Shown here: in pieces, positions 7,993 to 18,600 of the stretch
Layout: the number at the start of each line of letters is the position of its first letter
Position numbering within the stretch: position 1 is the first letter of the stretch
NCBI GenBank assembly: GCA_025602915.1
Contig: JAHLJZ010000155.1
Span: 1 to 22,424 of the forward strand
Length of the DNA: 22,424 nt
Direction: 5' to 3'
Origin: Paraphysoderma sedebokerense
Lineage: Eukaryota > Blastocladiomycota > Physodermatomycetes > Physodermatales > Physodermataceae
Position numbers and translations under genes: made by a program
Notes under the pieces: generated by a model
Seen by the model: only the letters and a program-made list of their open reading frames with translations
Told to the model about the DNA's origin: nothing
Databases searched by the model: none

Positions 7993-9396
7993 TTACTCAT
8001 TCAAATTTACCAAATTCATCAAGTGAAGAATATTTTCAATCAAAGAATCGGCTGTCATTCTTTTTCCTGCTTCATTGTTCAAAATTTCAATTGTGATTCC
8101 GCACATATCTGGCCCTTTCAAAATTCTTCGGCAATACTTCCAAACAATGTCGACTGCTATTCCTCGTTCTTCGCATTTGAATATGCGATGATGGTAAACA
8201 TCTATTCTTCCCGCATGGCCCCAAATACTTCTGTCTTGATCAATAAGATGGAAACATTCCGTTAAGTCTTCCCTTTCTCGAAAGTACTCCTTCACTGTCT
8301 CTACAATTTGGCGATCGTCGCTGTTGTCGGAATAAAACTTCTTTTCCGGTCCAACCATGTTAATTTTGAAATCCCATGTGTCGGGATTACCGGAAGCATA
8401 AGCTATAGCGAATTTTCGTTCCGTGTCACGGCATAAATTGAAGGTCGGAGTACCCTCGACATCTCTGCATTTCAACTTAATGCGCCCATCTTGTCTCTCA
8501 TGGTTCGGATATTGCACGTTGGGTTGGAAGATTTTAGGAAAATAAATTGATACAATGACATCCGCTCTCTCTTCTGGGCCGGACCATTCAGAACCTGTTG
8601 ATAAGCGATTGGTCAAATGTTCAAAATAGAACATTGGAAGGCACGGAGTAAAATCTGATTTGATGACTCTGTTCTTTCCGTTGAGAATCAATCGACCAGC
8701 TTCGGCACACGTATTGATGGTACAGAGGTCAACTTGAATCGCGGAAACCAAGTATTTTCCGAAATCCACAGTGATACGATCGCCAGGGCCTTTTTTGTTG
8801 AACATGCTGGTCACGGCGTTACGAAAGTTGGGATCAATATTTTCGGGGGTGAGATGCGGAATAAAGTTGAGACGTGTTCTTTCGAAAGTTGGCACTTGTG
8901 CTGAATCCCATTCTCCGGTTAAGAAAGTTTTATCGGATGCATGTAATCTGTCGACATCGATGATGTCTCGACGGACTTTAGGGAAAGAAACGATTCCTCC
9001 TCCACCAACGAATGCAATGTAATTGTCGAAATGAGTAAAGTAGTGTACTCCGGCGTGCCCATTGTTTTGCATTCTGCATTTATCAAGTTGAAATGCAACG
9101 GCCATGACGAAAGTTTTAAGCTGCTTCAAGTTCGCGGCACTGGCGGTTCTCGTTGGAGGATCCCAGTCTATGACATTTCTCTGGGCTTCAATGACATGTT
9201 GGATCAATCTTTCAGCGTAAGGAATCTCAATAAGTTGAACTTGGAATGGCTTCTCCCGAGCCGTGAGGATTTCGATGAGGTAGAGGACCACTGTATCACG
9301 ATCAAGAAAAGTAGTACGGATTTGAGGAGGGTTGGTACCGTCGGCCGCGAGGAATTCGGAATGATTAGGATGGAATTGTGAGCTGATGGTGTTCAT
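7993..9396 (-). CDS. intronless orphan protein, 467 aa
   Basis: A single open frame of 467 codons with ATG at 9396 and a poly(A)-like hexamer about 85 nt past its stop. I do not recognise the family. There is no signal peptide or membrane segment, and the protein looks soluble and globular. Notable stretches are a VGGGGIVSFPKVRRDIIDVDRL segment near residues 130-150, a middle rich in Asn and Asp, a Cys pair in DLCTINTCAEAG, and a C-terminal part with WGHAGRIDVYHHRIFKCEERG. The two verified host genes have 7 and 14 exons, so a 1.4-kb gene with none is unusual here. It may come from a virus, a bacterium or a retrocopy, or it may be a lineage-specific gene. It is divergent from the 561-residue orphan to its right. 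Confidence 0.75.
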   Translation of the reverse strand: MNTISSQFHPNHSEFLAADGTNPPQIRTTFLDRDTVVLYLIEILTAREKPFQVQLIEIPYAERLIQHVIEAQRNVIDWDPPTRTASAANLKQLKTFVMAVAFQLDKCRMQNNGHAGVHYFTHFDNYIAFVGGGGIVSFPKVRRDIIDVDRLHASDKTFLTGEWDSAQVPTFERTRLNFIPHLTPENIDPNFRNAVTSMFNKKGPGDRITVDFGKYLVSAIQVDLCTINTCAEAGRLILNGKNRVIKSDFTPCLPMFYFEHLTNRLSTGSEWSGPEERADVIVSIYFPKIFQPNVQYPNHERQDGRIKLKCRDVEGTPTFNLCRDTERKFAIAYASGNPDTWDFKINMVGPEKKFYSDNSDDRQIVETVKEYFREREDLTECFHLIDQDRSIWGHAGRIDVYHHRIFKCEERGIAVDIVWKYCRRILKGPDMCGITIEILNNEAGKRMTADSLIENILHLMNLVNLNE

Positions 9397-9781
9397 TTAG
9401 TCCAGGATAGATCTTGTGTCAAATTTGTGCTATTATATCAAGCGGGTGTGTGTGTTTTTGTGTGTAGTTGCAAGTTGTAAAAGACTAAATGGTCCATCGT
9501 TTTCTCGCTTTCCAGTTCTTCTTTGAATTCCCTCTCTTGTCGGCGCATTGATTGTGCTTGAATGCGCTGTTTTGTCGATGGGGCGATACGCGTTGTGATT
9601 GGCTGAAAGTGCCCGTCCCATATTAGCACCATAGTAGCACATTTGACCGCATTCCGACTCCTCGGATTCTACCTAATCGAAAATTTATCATTGATTCTGG
9701 AATTCTAATATTCCATATGAGGATATTTTTGACAGAATTTACATATTTTTAGACTTATTTCATTGCCTACTGTTGAGAGAT
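9397..9781. promoter_or_regulatory. shared spacer between two divergent orphan genes
   Basis: This 385-bp spacer lies between the ATG of the minus-strand 467-residue gene and the ATG of the plus-strand 561-residue gene, so both promoters must be here unless there are untranslated exons. A TG-rich simple stretch (about 9444-9465) lies near the left end and AT-rich sequence (about 9675-9765) near the right. Short ORFs inside it look like chance. Confidence 0.4.
9431..9440 (-). promoter_or_regulatory. TATA-like element of the 467-aa gene
   Basis: On the minus strand this reads TGATATAATA, about 40 nt before the ATG at 9396. It is AT-rich in a locally GC-balanced spacer. The distance would give a very short 5' leader. 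Core-promoter assignment is inference only. Confidence 0.35.
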
Positions 9782-11539
9782 ATGGAGTTCCTTCATCATG
9801 ATTGTTTCGAGGCCTTTGCTGTGCAAGCTTTGAAAAACCATTCAAAACTAGACTTCAATCCAGAGGTCGGAACTCTCGAATTCTCGGATTCTGGAGTCTT
9901 ACAATTATCAAAAAAAGTGGGGAATGGCCGTGTCAGTAATTTTATTTTCTGTGCTTGTATGGAAACCCCGCCTATTGCGAACCGAACTCGCTTTCAATGT
10001 GGTTGTGAAGATTCATTAGCTATCGACGACCGCCACCTTCAAACTCTGACGGCCGTCGTCAGATGGGCCGTGAACGACTACAAAAGAGATTTGTACGAAA
10101 AAGCCATCGACTATTTACATTTTGTAAAGGACCTTATACATGTCACTCCAGTATCGGAAGAAAGATTACGAGGGGCTTCGGCCCTAATTGAAATGCTATC
10201 CGAATACATGTTGCGACATCTTCAATATTACTATCCTATACTGACTAATCCTGCGCTACCATCAAAAACGTTGGCTGATATTTCAATTGCCTTGAAAAAT
10301 GTCGTTGACTTTTTTCGATATTGTAATCGCTTTGATGGGAATGAAAAAGTCATCAAAGACGTCTTCGAATTGAAGGTTTTCAACCCGGTAAATTTGATGT
10401 CGTTATACATCAAGGCTGGCAAAGCAATCGGAAAATGTGGTACTAGTTTTCAAATTAAAGGGGTACCATACTTTGTGGTGGTTTACCGTTTCGCCTTTAA
10501 GTTGTATTTTTCGCCCGACATACAAAAAAACAACCACAAGGCAATGCAACATTTTGCGGACATTTGCCTAGCATACGGAAAATCAGTAGGTCTTGGGAAG
10601 GAACATATGGATGAAATTCAACCGTATATTACTGAATTAAAAAGACTTTATCCAAAAATCGCTAGAAAGGGTAATAGGACAGTTTACACTGCTCAGAGAA
10701 TGACTTGGTAGCTGACAGTAACTTTCATATCCGTATTTGCAGGTGACTGTCGTTTGGGCATTTACGAATACTTAATCAACATTTCGGAGTATCTTCTCAA
10801 GAAATTACTTTCTCCCACATTTCACAATGATACGCATCATCATCTTAGCCGACTTCTCAACAATCACGTTCCGCAGCATCGGGCACGTATAGCTCTTCTC
10901 AGAAAAGACTTCGGAACCTCCAAGACAATTTTGGATAGATTATTCAACAAGCTGGTAAATAGTCGGAATCAGAAAAAGCCAACGCTACTGGTGGATCAAG
11001 TTTTTCCGTTGCTAGCCGACTGGCATATCATCCAAGAAGCCTTCAAACCGCTTCGCTCTTACATCAATCGAATCAATAAATCGTTCCGCAACAGTTCTAC
11101 TACAGTGGAAAGCGCTTACATCAAATACATGAGGATGTGGGCGAAATACGTAGACTCCCGAATTAGGACTGCGATGATTGACGAAAATGACCAGTTTTTT
11201 CAGGAGTTGGAAAACACTTTTCAGCGGGAGCAACATCATTGGAACTACGCTCTCCTTATGAAACTTTGGGGTGAATCATCCCTCTCTGGTCCCAAGCTTT
11301 TGCAATCCCAAAATGAATACGAAAGAATAGGATCAAATTTAGATGCGGCGTTGGTAAAGGCGGAAGTTATTCGAATTTCTCAAACTGGGACATTACAGTC
11401 GGGTGAAGAGGTTGATCCCACTTGGCCAGAGGTGAAAAAATTTCTTCAAGAATATCCACTCTATCACAATCTAGTGAAGAAGATCGATGAGCCCTACGGT
11501 GAATTTATGTCGGATGATTTATTTGCAACTGAGGAATAA
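9782..11539 (+). CDS. orphan helical protein, 561 aa, two exons
   Basis: Exon 1 (9782-10670) and exon 2 (10743-11539) are joined across a 72-nt intron that starts GTAATA and ends TTTGCAG. The codon spanning the junction reads Gly and the frame continues cleanly. I take the ATG at 9782, since the frame upstream has no other ATG. Residues 57-75 hold two Cys-x-Cys pairs (CAC and CGC) 13 residues apart, a possible small metal site. The rest is mostly amphipathic helix with aromatic and Leu-rich repeats, such as YEKAIDYLHFVKDLIHV, which resembles TPR-type helical repeats. I do not recognise a family. An AATAAA signal lies 47 nt after the stop. The intron and poly(A) signal point to a real host gene. 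Confidence 0.75.
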
Positions 11540-11585
11540 TTAATTGGTGTGAACATACAAATGAATGTATTAATAATTGGAACTG

Positions 11586-11591
11586 AATAAA
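11586..11591 (+). terminator. poly(A) signal AATAAA of the 561-aa gene
   Basis: Canonical hexamer 47 nt after the TAA of the 561-residue gene, in AT-rich sequence. Another hexamer on the opposite strand (TTTATT at 11803-11812) would serve the convergent membrane-protein gene. Confidence 0.55.
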
Positions 11592-11802
11592 TTAATGTGA
11601 AAATTATTTGAGATGAACGACGCATCCTCCATTGCCATGTACGATGATGCTTAATTGGATATGTACATACAGCGATATTCCATTCTTCGACTGAGAGATA
11701 TTGTACGGTGATCAATTAACGGAGAAAATTGCTGACGAATATGCTGAATTTGAAGCATTGAAAATCAATACAGCGGATAGATTAAAGAAAGTAGGAAACT
11801 AT

Positions 11803-11812
11803 TTTATTTATT
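11803..11812 (-). terminator. overlapping poly(A) signals for the first membrane-protein gene
   Basis: The plus-strand run TTTATTTATT gives two overlapping AATAAA hexamers on the minus strand, about 85 nt past the stop at 11895. Confidence 0.5.
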
Positions 11813-11894
11813 CTTGTCTAAGTTCCTAAATCCGTTCTTGCCAAAGGAGACGACTGTGATACAATATGATTTAAATTCACAATACAAGCTAATA

Positions 11895-12798
11895 TCATCT
11901 TTCGGACACATCAGCCCAACTACTAGAAATAACCTCAGTGTTAGCAATACCGGAAGCAATAATAGATCGTAGGTAACAGTAGGAGTTTACAGCGATGTAT
12001 AATCGATAGACCATTTCCAGAGTTCCGGGCGCGAATGTTAATTTTGAGAGATTAGCGTATGAGGCAGCCACAACTGGGCACATAAGCAAAAGACAGAAAT
12101 CGACGCATTGAAATTTTAGCATAAATTTGATGTCCTTTACCATAGCATTGTTGGTTTGAATTACTGTTGACTTTGTTGTGATGAGAGAATAAACGAATGC
12201 TGAGTCGAGAGCAACATGGGATATAAAAATCCACTACAGGTAAACTACGATGTTAGCCTCTTTGCAACAATTCAGAGAACAGAAGGAAGTCTCTAACTGA
12301 CCACATAATATACCCATTTCGCCCAAAAAGCCGTATCAGTTGGCATAAAGAAAATACCACCCACCAGAATATTTGACCAGAATACGGCGGAACAAAATCT
12401 CTCCAAATGGCCGTCAGGATACAAATGCCCTTTGTAAAAGTGATAACACAAATCAGAATACCTTCTAAATTATTAGCGTTTTCATAGTACTTACCGAAAA
12501 CATTCAATCTTCTTTCGGCGTATGCGATAAATAATAAGCAGCCAAATGCGAAAGGATAATGTCTTAGAAGGAAGAATATGAATTTCAATATTGTAGTTTC
12601 CATTAGACTGTTCAAATACCAATTTTCACATAAATTGGATATGTCCGTGATTAGAAATAGTGAAGCAGCCATTATAGGTATCTCGATGTCCTTATCGCCT
12701 TGTCCGGACCTCTTATTAATCCTATATTTATGAGAATAGCCCCCTAACATTAAGCAGCTTATCGCTGCACTAATGAACATAAATTCTCTAGCAGACAT
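11895..12798 (-). CDS. seven-helix membrane protein, about 259 aa, two exons
   Basis: Exon 1 starts at the ATG at 12798; exon 2 is 12233-11895, with acceptor CCTGTAG. The best donor is GTATTT at 12357, so exon 1 is 12798-12358. It makes a continuous helix 5 (IFWW joined to WIFISHVALDSAFVYSL) and exactly seven hydrophobic segments. A second in-phase donor at 12297 (GTTAGA) would add 20 mixed residues. Segments start at FMFISAAISCLML, MAASLFLITD, ILKFIFFLLRHYPFAF, EGILICVITFTKG, the junction helix, FQCVDFCLLLMCPVVAA and VYRLYIAVNSYCYLRSI. I do not recognise the family; the topology is receptor-like. Helix 5 resembles that of the second membrane protein at 13469-14437 (SGQIFWW against TSQVYMA), so the two may be old paralogs. 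No ligand or function can be inferred. Confidence 0.65.
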
Positions 12799-13468
12799 AC
12801 TTACTGGGTAAGTATGAACGGCGAGCTCGGGAGACAGTAGTTCTTAGTGTTAAGAGCACTACGCTGAATATTCGTGGCTAATATGTTTCGGGGTACGGTA
12901 TGTATTGGACAGAAAATAAAATTTTTAAAGGAGATCATGTGTCCTTTGACCCGTCACGTATGGGCCGATTGAAAAATTATTCAACACTCATGACACTGGT
13001 CGCCACGAAGAAGATAACCTGGAATTTTGATATATTAAGGCCATATGGCGAACAGAATCTCCATATATTCATTGGAAAACAAATAGTAGTTTAACTGATT
13101 CTAGATATAAACTGCAGAAGGGAAAGTTCACCCAGAGCATTTAAGATTCACGATGTAGGATTGCTTCTGCAAACCACTCATTTGATTTTTACAATCAACT
13201 GGGGAGAATTTAAACTTGCAGATGCATTATTTGTAGAAATTTTTTCTTGAATTTCTTTGTCAATTATTCTAGAATGAAGGCACTAATAAACCAGTTGTAC
13301 CAACCGCTGAATAGGTTAGGTGCTGCAGCTGAATACTGACCTGGCATGTTTCACCTGATGAGATAATGATATAAACAATATATTTATTCATTTATGGGGT
13401 GAACAGTTTAATGATGCACATTCTATCGTTTCACATAAATATCTGACAATGCTGACACAGATATAGAT
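12799..13468. other. spacer between the two membrane-protein genes
   Basis: A 64-codon ORF with an ATG at 12900 (plus strand, to 13094) starts about 100 nt from the divergent membrane-protein gene. It has protein-like composition (TTLVATKK-type strand, PYGEQNLHIFIGKQIVV) but no family, and I leave it uncalled. The rest shows no gene. TTTATT at 13383-13388 is a minus-strand AATAAA about 80 nt past the stop of the second membrane-protein gene. Confidence 0.4.
13383..13388 (-). terminator. poly(A) signal of the second membrane-protein gene
   Basis: TTTATT on the plus strand, AATAAA on the minus strand, about 80 nt downstream of the stop at 13469. Confidence 0.5.
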
Positions 13469-14437
13469 CTAAGGCATGCTCGTGCCTGCAATTTTTGGTG
13501 CGTTATTACTTGATTTCTTGACACTGGGGCTGTGTTCTGTCGTGTCGATATGAGCTGACAAAATTTCTCTCGACAATGTTTTGGTGACAAAGATGTAGTC
13601 ACCGAAGGTATTTAAAACGATTATTGGGTTAAAATTGTTGTGAAAATTGGTAAAAAAGCAGGAGACTGAGGTTGGGGCTGTAAGCATAGCGGCAACTCCG
13701 ATAATTTTGATAATCAAGAATCCCCAAGCCATGATCAAATTGAAAAATAGACCGGCGGATTCAACTCTATTTTGAGTGATAAAGATATATAAACTTTGTT
13801 TGCGATGCTTGGCAATTTGTTGGATAAACAAAAGTGAAAGGTATGCATTGCTAATTAACATGACGAAATTTCCCGAGATGATCATGGCCATATAGACTTG
13901 AGAGGTGAAAGGTGTAGGCAGCACGCCTTTCAGAAATTGCAACTGAATTTGGGTGAATAGAATAGCTGCGACGAATTGAGGCAGGGCGAGGACAAAAGGT
14001 CCAACTAATTTTAACATCAGTTGCATTTTTTTGCTCCATTTGGAAATCATTGCTGACAACGGAATAAAACGCTCAATGAGAATAACGTAGAGGCAGAAAG
14101 AGCAAATCCACCAAGTCCAGTACGGGGGCAGGTAAGATAGGAATTTTGGGTCATTAAGAACATGCATGGGGACAAAGAGATAGAATACGGCGGACGATGA
14201 ACCAATGATGATTGAGAAGAATACAGTTTTGTTCCATCTCAACGCATAGAAATCCGGGGAGCGAAGAATTCTGAGTGTCAGCATTAATGCGATCCCCCCC
14301 CAAGCAACCGACCAGAGAGTAGTATTGACTGTTGCTTGTGAATGACATTGCTGTAGGGCCAGAAAGGTTAGAAATAGAAAGTGCTCTGCTATTTTGTGTG
14401 TGTAAGAATGGATTGGAGTTGGAGGTAGTGCGAGCAA
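13469..14437 (-). CDS. seven-helix receptor-like membrane protein, about 300-320 aa
   Basis: A long minus-strand frame with seven hydrophobic segments: around WSVAWGGIALMLTL, VFFSIIIGSSSAVFYLFV, WWICSFCLYVILIERF, GPFVLALPQFVAAILF, YMAMIISGNFVMLISNAYL, FFNLIMAWGFLIIKIIGVAAML and IIVLNTFGDYIFVTKTL. A 35-residue polar tail rich in Ser and Lys follows. The topology suggests a G-protein-coupled-receptor-like protein, but no family motif is certain. The frame opens without an ATG. The first ATG after a TATA box lies at 14348 in another frame, which meets this one at a run of eight G (14291-14298). The true N-terminus is therefore either altered by a length change in that run or made by an unseen exon. 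It may be an old paralog of the protein at 11895-12798. Confidence 0.7.
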   Translation of the reverse strand: MLALPPTPIHSYTHKIAEHFLFLTFLALQQCHSQATVNTTLWSVAWGGIALMLTLRILRSPDFYALRWNKTVFFSIIIGSSSAVFYLFVPMHVLNDPKFLSYLPPYWTWWICSFCLYVILIERFIPLSAMISKWSKKMQLMLKLVGPFVLALPQFVAAILFTQIQLQFLKGVLPTPFTSQVYMAMIISGNFVMLISNAYLSLLFIQQIAKHRKQSLYIFITQNRVESAGLFFNLIMAWGFLIIKIIGVAAMLTAPTSVSCFFTNFHNNFNPIIVLNTFGDYIFVTKTLSREILSAHIDTTEHSPSVKKSSNNAPKIAGTSMP

Positions 14438-14444
14438 TAGTCCC

Positions 14445-14454
14445 TTTATATATA
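14445..14454 (-). promoter_or_regulatory. TATA box upstream of the second membrane-protein gene
   Basis: On the minus strand this reads TATATATAAA, a near-perfect TATA box, about 100 nt before the first ATG (14348) of the gene. Transcription would then start near 14420. Confidence 0.5.
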
Positions 14455-14496
14455 ACCAAGGGAAGAGTAATTTCTCCTAAACTCCGTTATGCGATT

Positions 14497-14722
14497 GAAG
14501 GCGTGACAACCACAAAAAGTACTACATGCTTAACGACCAATATTGTTGATTTCATGTATTTCGTACATGAGGGATGGGCCCTGGCTGTTGTTGCTCGACT
14601 CTACAGTTATTTTGGTGGTTGTTCTCTCTCCTGAATGACTCAGGGGCGATAGCTTCACTTGTATTCAAGAGTACAACGTCGGATTCATTAGTCATCCATC
14701 ATTCCATGGACGGCTGAATGGA
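14497..14722. repeat. diverged direct repeat, copy A
   Basis: This stretch resembles 14853-15041 in the same orientation. Matching blocks in order are gaaggcgtga-aacca, aaatac/gtact followed by cttaa, att-ttgtt followed by a T-rich tract, ggatg-gccctg, tgttg, tattttggtggttgttc and a final acggctgaat. By eye the first 145 bases are roughly 70 percent alike with small gaps. No ORF of note spans both copies. It is an unclassified repeat, perhaps an old non-autonomous element or a local tandem duplication. Confidence 0.55.
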
Positions 14723-14852
14723 CTTTCCTCGTAAGGCCACAGGGCCTATTTAGTAGTCGCAGTATGGCCCATAGGTTTGTGGAATTTTGTAGGTAGTGGC
14801 GGATGTCGTCACTTTTATCACCTGGCGGATAATGCCGGTTCTCCTTGCCCAC

Positions 14853-15041
14853 GAAGGCGTGATAACCAAGAAGATGAAATACTTAATGGTTAATGTTGTT
14901 ATTTATGTCGTTTAAATTCCATGCATAAAGGATGAGCCCTGACGGGTGTTGCCACTCATCATTGATATTGTGGTGGATGTTCCCTTCCCCTTGGTCGACT
15001 TTCACTTGCGTCTGTTTTCATGTATCCGTGAACGGCTAATA
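14853..15041. repeat. diverged direct repeat, copy B
   Basis: Second copy of the repeat at 14497-14722, offset by about 356 bp and slightly shorter. Matching blocks keep the same order and spacing. The 130 bp between the copies (14723-14852) shows no clear match to either and includes a short palindrome-like aggccacagggcct. No gene is supported between 14438 and 15649 apart from these repeats. Confidence 0.55.
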
Positions 15042-15411
15042 GGGGGTTTTGATCATTCCGTCGGTGATATGACAGATAGTTGATATTTGATACGTCGCCG
15101 CATATTGCAATACTCGGCAGTGCTTACTGTTCATATTTCATATTCAGCAAAGAAAAATTTTCCATGTTATCCACCGCAGTTGGCAATATTCGCGCGTTCG
15201 AGTGTGGATTCTACCACATTGGAACGAGGAAATTCATCATTAGAAATAATGCTTCTGTATAATCAATTAATTTATGCGGTAACGAGAGCAATACAGCGGG
15301 AACGGAGGAGGTATTGATAAGCGGCGAAAAGTAATCGTCCACATATATTAATACATTGTTGGTTTGCAGAATACACATGAATGTGAATGCAAAGATATCA
15401 GATATGAGAAA

Positions 15412-15470
15412 AGATAAATTCATTGATAAATTCATCGCTGCATTCATTGTAGATATAAATTCATCGCTGT
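15412..15470. repeat. imperfect short repeat of ATAAATTCATYG
   Basis: The motif ATAAATTCAT followed by TG or CG occurs three times within about 60 bases, with partial copies of CATTCATTG in between, and runs into a short GTC-rich tract. It lies about 200 bp upstream of the MED14 start. It looks like a low-copy degenerate simple repeat; a regulatory role cannot be judged. Confidence 0.45.
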
Positions 15471-15649
15471 CGTCGTCGTTGTAATTCTCTTCATCATTCC
15501 AATTCCTCATCCATCGCGTTCCCTCTTTGATCTCGACTTTAGCGTTCCCTCTCTCATTCGACATCCGCTTTTGAATTCGCTCTCTCGGCGATATAGATAT
15601 AGACAAACACACTCTCGCACACTCTATAGTACTGCAGACGTCCGAGAGA

Positions 15650-18600
15650 ATGTCGTCGGATCAGAATGCTACCCCGCTCTCGCCTTCGTCCCTCGTTAAA
15701 CCGGATCCAAACAACAACAATAACAAGACCAACATCACCGGCAACGACAATACTAGCAACCAAGACGATGAAAACATTAAAATACATTCATCCGAATCCT
15801 CATCAGAGATTACCCTCCCACAGATTCTCACAAATATGGTCCCTCTCAAAACAGTCGTCGAGAGATTGGTCAACCATTCCTACACGGAACTCATAAATTT
15901 GATGGAAATGTATATATTCGATTATTCCATTTTAAAACGATTATATCATGTCCACTCACCAATATAACTCTCCATTTTATCGCTTTATCTTGTGTTAGTG
16001 CCCCAAATATGTCGTCTGTGGATCGAAAATCTACCCTTCTTCAATACCTTACTTCTCATCTAACGCATTTCACTCGGGCCCTCGTCTTGGCTAAATACAG
16101 TTCCCTCTCCCCGCAAATACAGTCGCTACAGAATATCATTGGGTTTCTTCAATTGAACGACACCTATTTCGAATCAACCCATCGACTACTCTTTGAAACA
16201 GCACAACTTCTGCAGAATGCCAGAGCTCGAAATTACGACATTCCCAACGCCATTGATATATTGACAAAGGGAAACTATCTTCGTTTACCAAAGATTATCA
16301 AAAATTCATTCTGCGAGCAAGACAAGATATCAAAAGAAGAGCAAAAGGAAACCATAGAGAAACTTAATGACATTATACTACGTAAAATCTTAATGGAAGA
16401 AGTCGTCCCAGTAGAAATGCTTAAATGCTGGAAAGTGGCATCGGGAACAATTACATTTATAGTCGAGAATGAATTCAAAGTAACACTAACCATAGACGGA
16501 GCTTCGTCACAATCGTGCTGGAGGATACTCGATTTGAAGATTCTTGCCGCTAAATCCCAATCTTCCGAAAGTAATTTAGCCCCATACCAAATCGGTCACC
16601 TAATTCATATTGCACAACAACAGCTTATTCCTCCTCAAACCACTTGTTCCGACCAGCAAATAAACAAACCATCATCCCCTTCATCTACCTCACCTGTCTC
16701 ACGACATCCGCTTCTCAGCCTATATCAAACACTTCATTCATTTTCCCTCTCCCTCCAGCACGAATTACTCTACCTACAAGCAGTAGCTTTAGCTAGGCTA
16801 CGATGGAAGGGGCTTTTAAAGGTTGACATCAACAGAAACGAAAATATATTTAGAGTAGGGTATTGGGGACAAAATCACTGGATTACCATAAAATTGCACG
16901 ACTCGGATCGTATCATTGAAGTCTCCTCGTTCACCCCCTCTGCGCAATCACAACATCAAACACTGCCAGCCTCTATGACGACTCAACAATCTAATCTTCC
17001 TTCACCCCAAAAAGTCTCATTCAAGTCCCGTCAATCGGATCTCATTCTCTCCGTATCAGCGTTCCCATCCGATAAGTCTTCTACTTCCGTCCGCATTCCC
17101 CTCCCGGACACACAATCCCTAGATGTAGATCTAAAGTCTGTGAATTATGATATGGAAGCTTTTTTGAACAGAGTACTTGGAAGTCACGCGATCCATGTAT
17201 TGATGGGAATGGTGGAATCCGTGAACGCTTCGCTTGCTTCCAATACACGCAAGTCTGGCAATTTTGGTGACGACAAGTATAGTCTGCCTGTTTTTAAAGG
17301 ATTTGGGTTGGACGATGTTGTGATTGATTTTGAGCAGTCTACTTTGACAAAAGGTACGCTGCAGTCATTCTATCAATGTTATCAAATTCGACTATACCAA
17401 CTCTTATCATTTTTCAACCGCCATCTCTAGATCCGGTTCCTCCAACATTGCGCCTCCGTTGTCGGTCGAATATGTATCTTTCTATATCCGTCGATATCCG
17501 GTCAGGAAAGCTTACTGTGACCGAGGAAACAGAGTCGGCAGATTCAAATCGAAAAACGAATCCCAGCACCCCAAATCCTCACATTCGGTTTGTTGAGGAA
17601 GTGATTAACGTAGATTCGAGTAAATTGGTCTCCGCTGTAAATGCATTAAACTGCTTGGTACCTACAGATTCCCGTGTTAATTTATATTGTCTTTTGACAA
17701 GTGCTAATGATTATCTTTTTCGATTTGTAGTTGTTAATCGATCAAATTGCAACTGTTGCATCGTACATTAATTTGACAGCATTTAATCACATCCCGATCG
17801 CAAACAAAGGTACATTTTCGTTCGCTCGGCCATCGTATTAAAATGCGGAATATTAACGAATCTAAATACTTCAGATTTAGAGCAATTTCAGAACTTAACT
17901 CATAGAATTTACCTCGGCTTTCCCGGATACAAAGAATATTATATCGTGGCTGGTATTGCTGATAATAAACTCCGAATGTGGCTCCTCTCGTTACGGTAAA
18001 TATCTGCAGTGGCTAATTCGGTTGGAAGATTGAAGTCGACTTACAAGTTTTATCAAATAGATCGACGTCACCCCAGGGCACCCGATTTTCGCTCATTTCT
18101 GCTACTCCAGTTCCCCTGCAATCGATCATATCGCACGTCACCATGAATAAAGCAGAGATTGCATATGAGGATTACACCGAGGTAGATGATGCTAGCCATA
18201 AACGTCGAATCTTATCTACCTCGATCGCATCGAGAAAGCGACAACGTCTTGATGTCGGAAACCTCGAAGCATATCTATCGTTCTCCAACTTTGAAGTACT
18301 CAGTACTATTAGCGATGTTTGCAAGTAAGTTATACCTCGCTGGTTTCTTTTTTACTTCTTGCAACTGATGTTGACGATGTCTACTTTGAATAGACTATGG
18401 ATATACCGGGACGCAGTTTCTTCTCAACTTTCGACACAGTCAATTACACCTGCTCTTTCCTCTTCATCATCTGTGGGCCGTGATTGCATCATTCAAATTC
18501 CTGCATCGTTCATCCCGTCTTCTATTATTCCAACTGTGTCATTTTCAAAGTACTTCAGCGACATCACAATCCACATGTCGACTGTAGCTACATCCAACCC

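Noticed and set aside
8023-9381. Plus-strand ORFs of 80-116 codons
   Set aside because: They are antisense shadows of the 467-codon minus-strand gene.
12900-13094. 64-codon plus-strand ORF divergent from the first membrane-protein gene
   Set aside because: Protein-like composition but no family, no clear promoter and no poly(A) signal; kept only as a note in the spacer entry.
15211-15612. Minus-strand ORF with a short NVLIYVDDYF string that looks like a reverse-transcriptase YVDD box
   Set aside because: No other reverse-transcriptase motif occurs around it, the frame overlaps simple repeats and the MED14 upstream region, and the string is too short to count.
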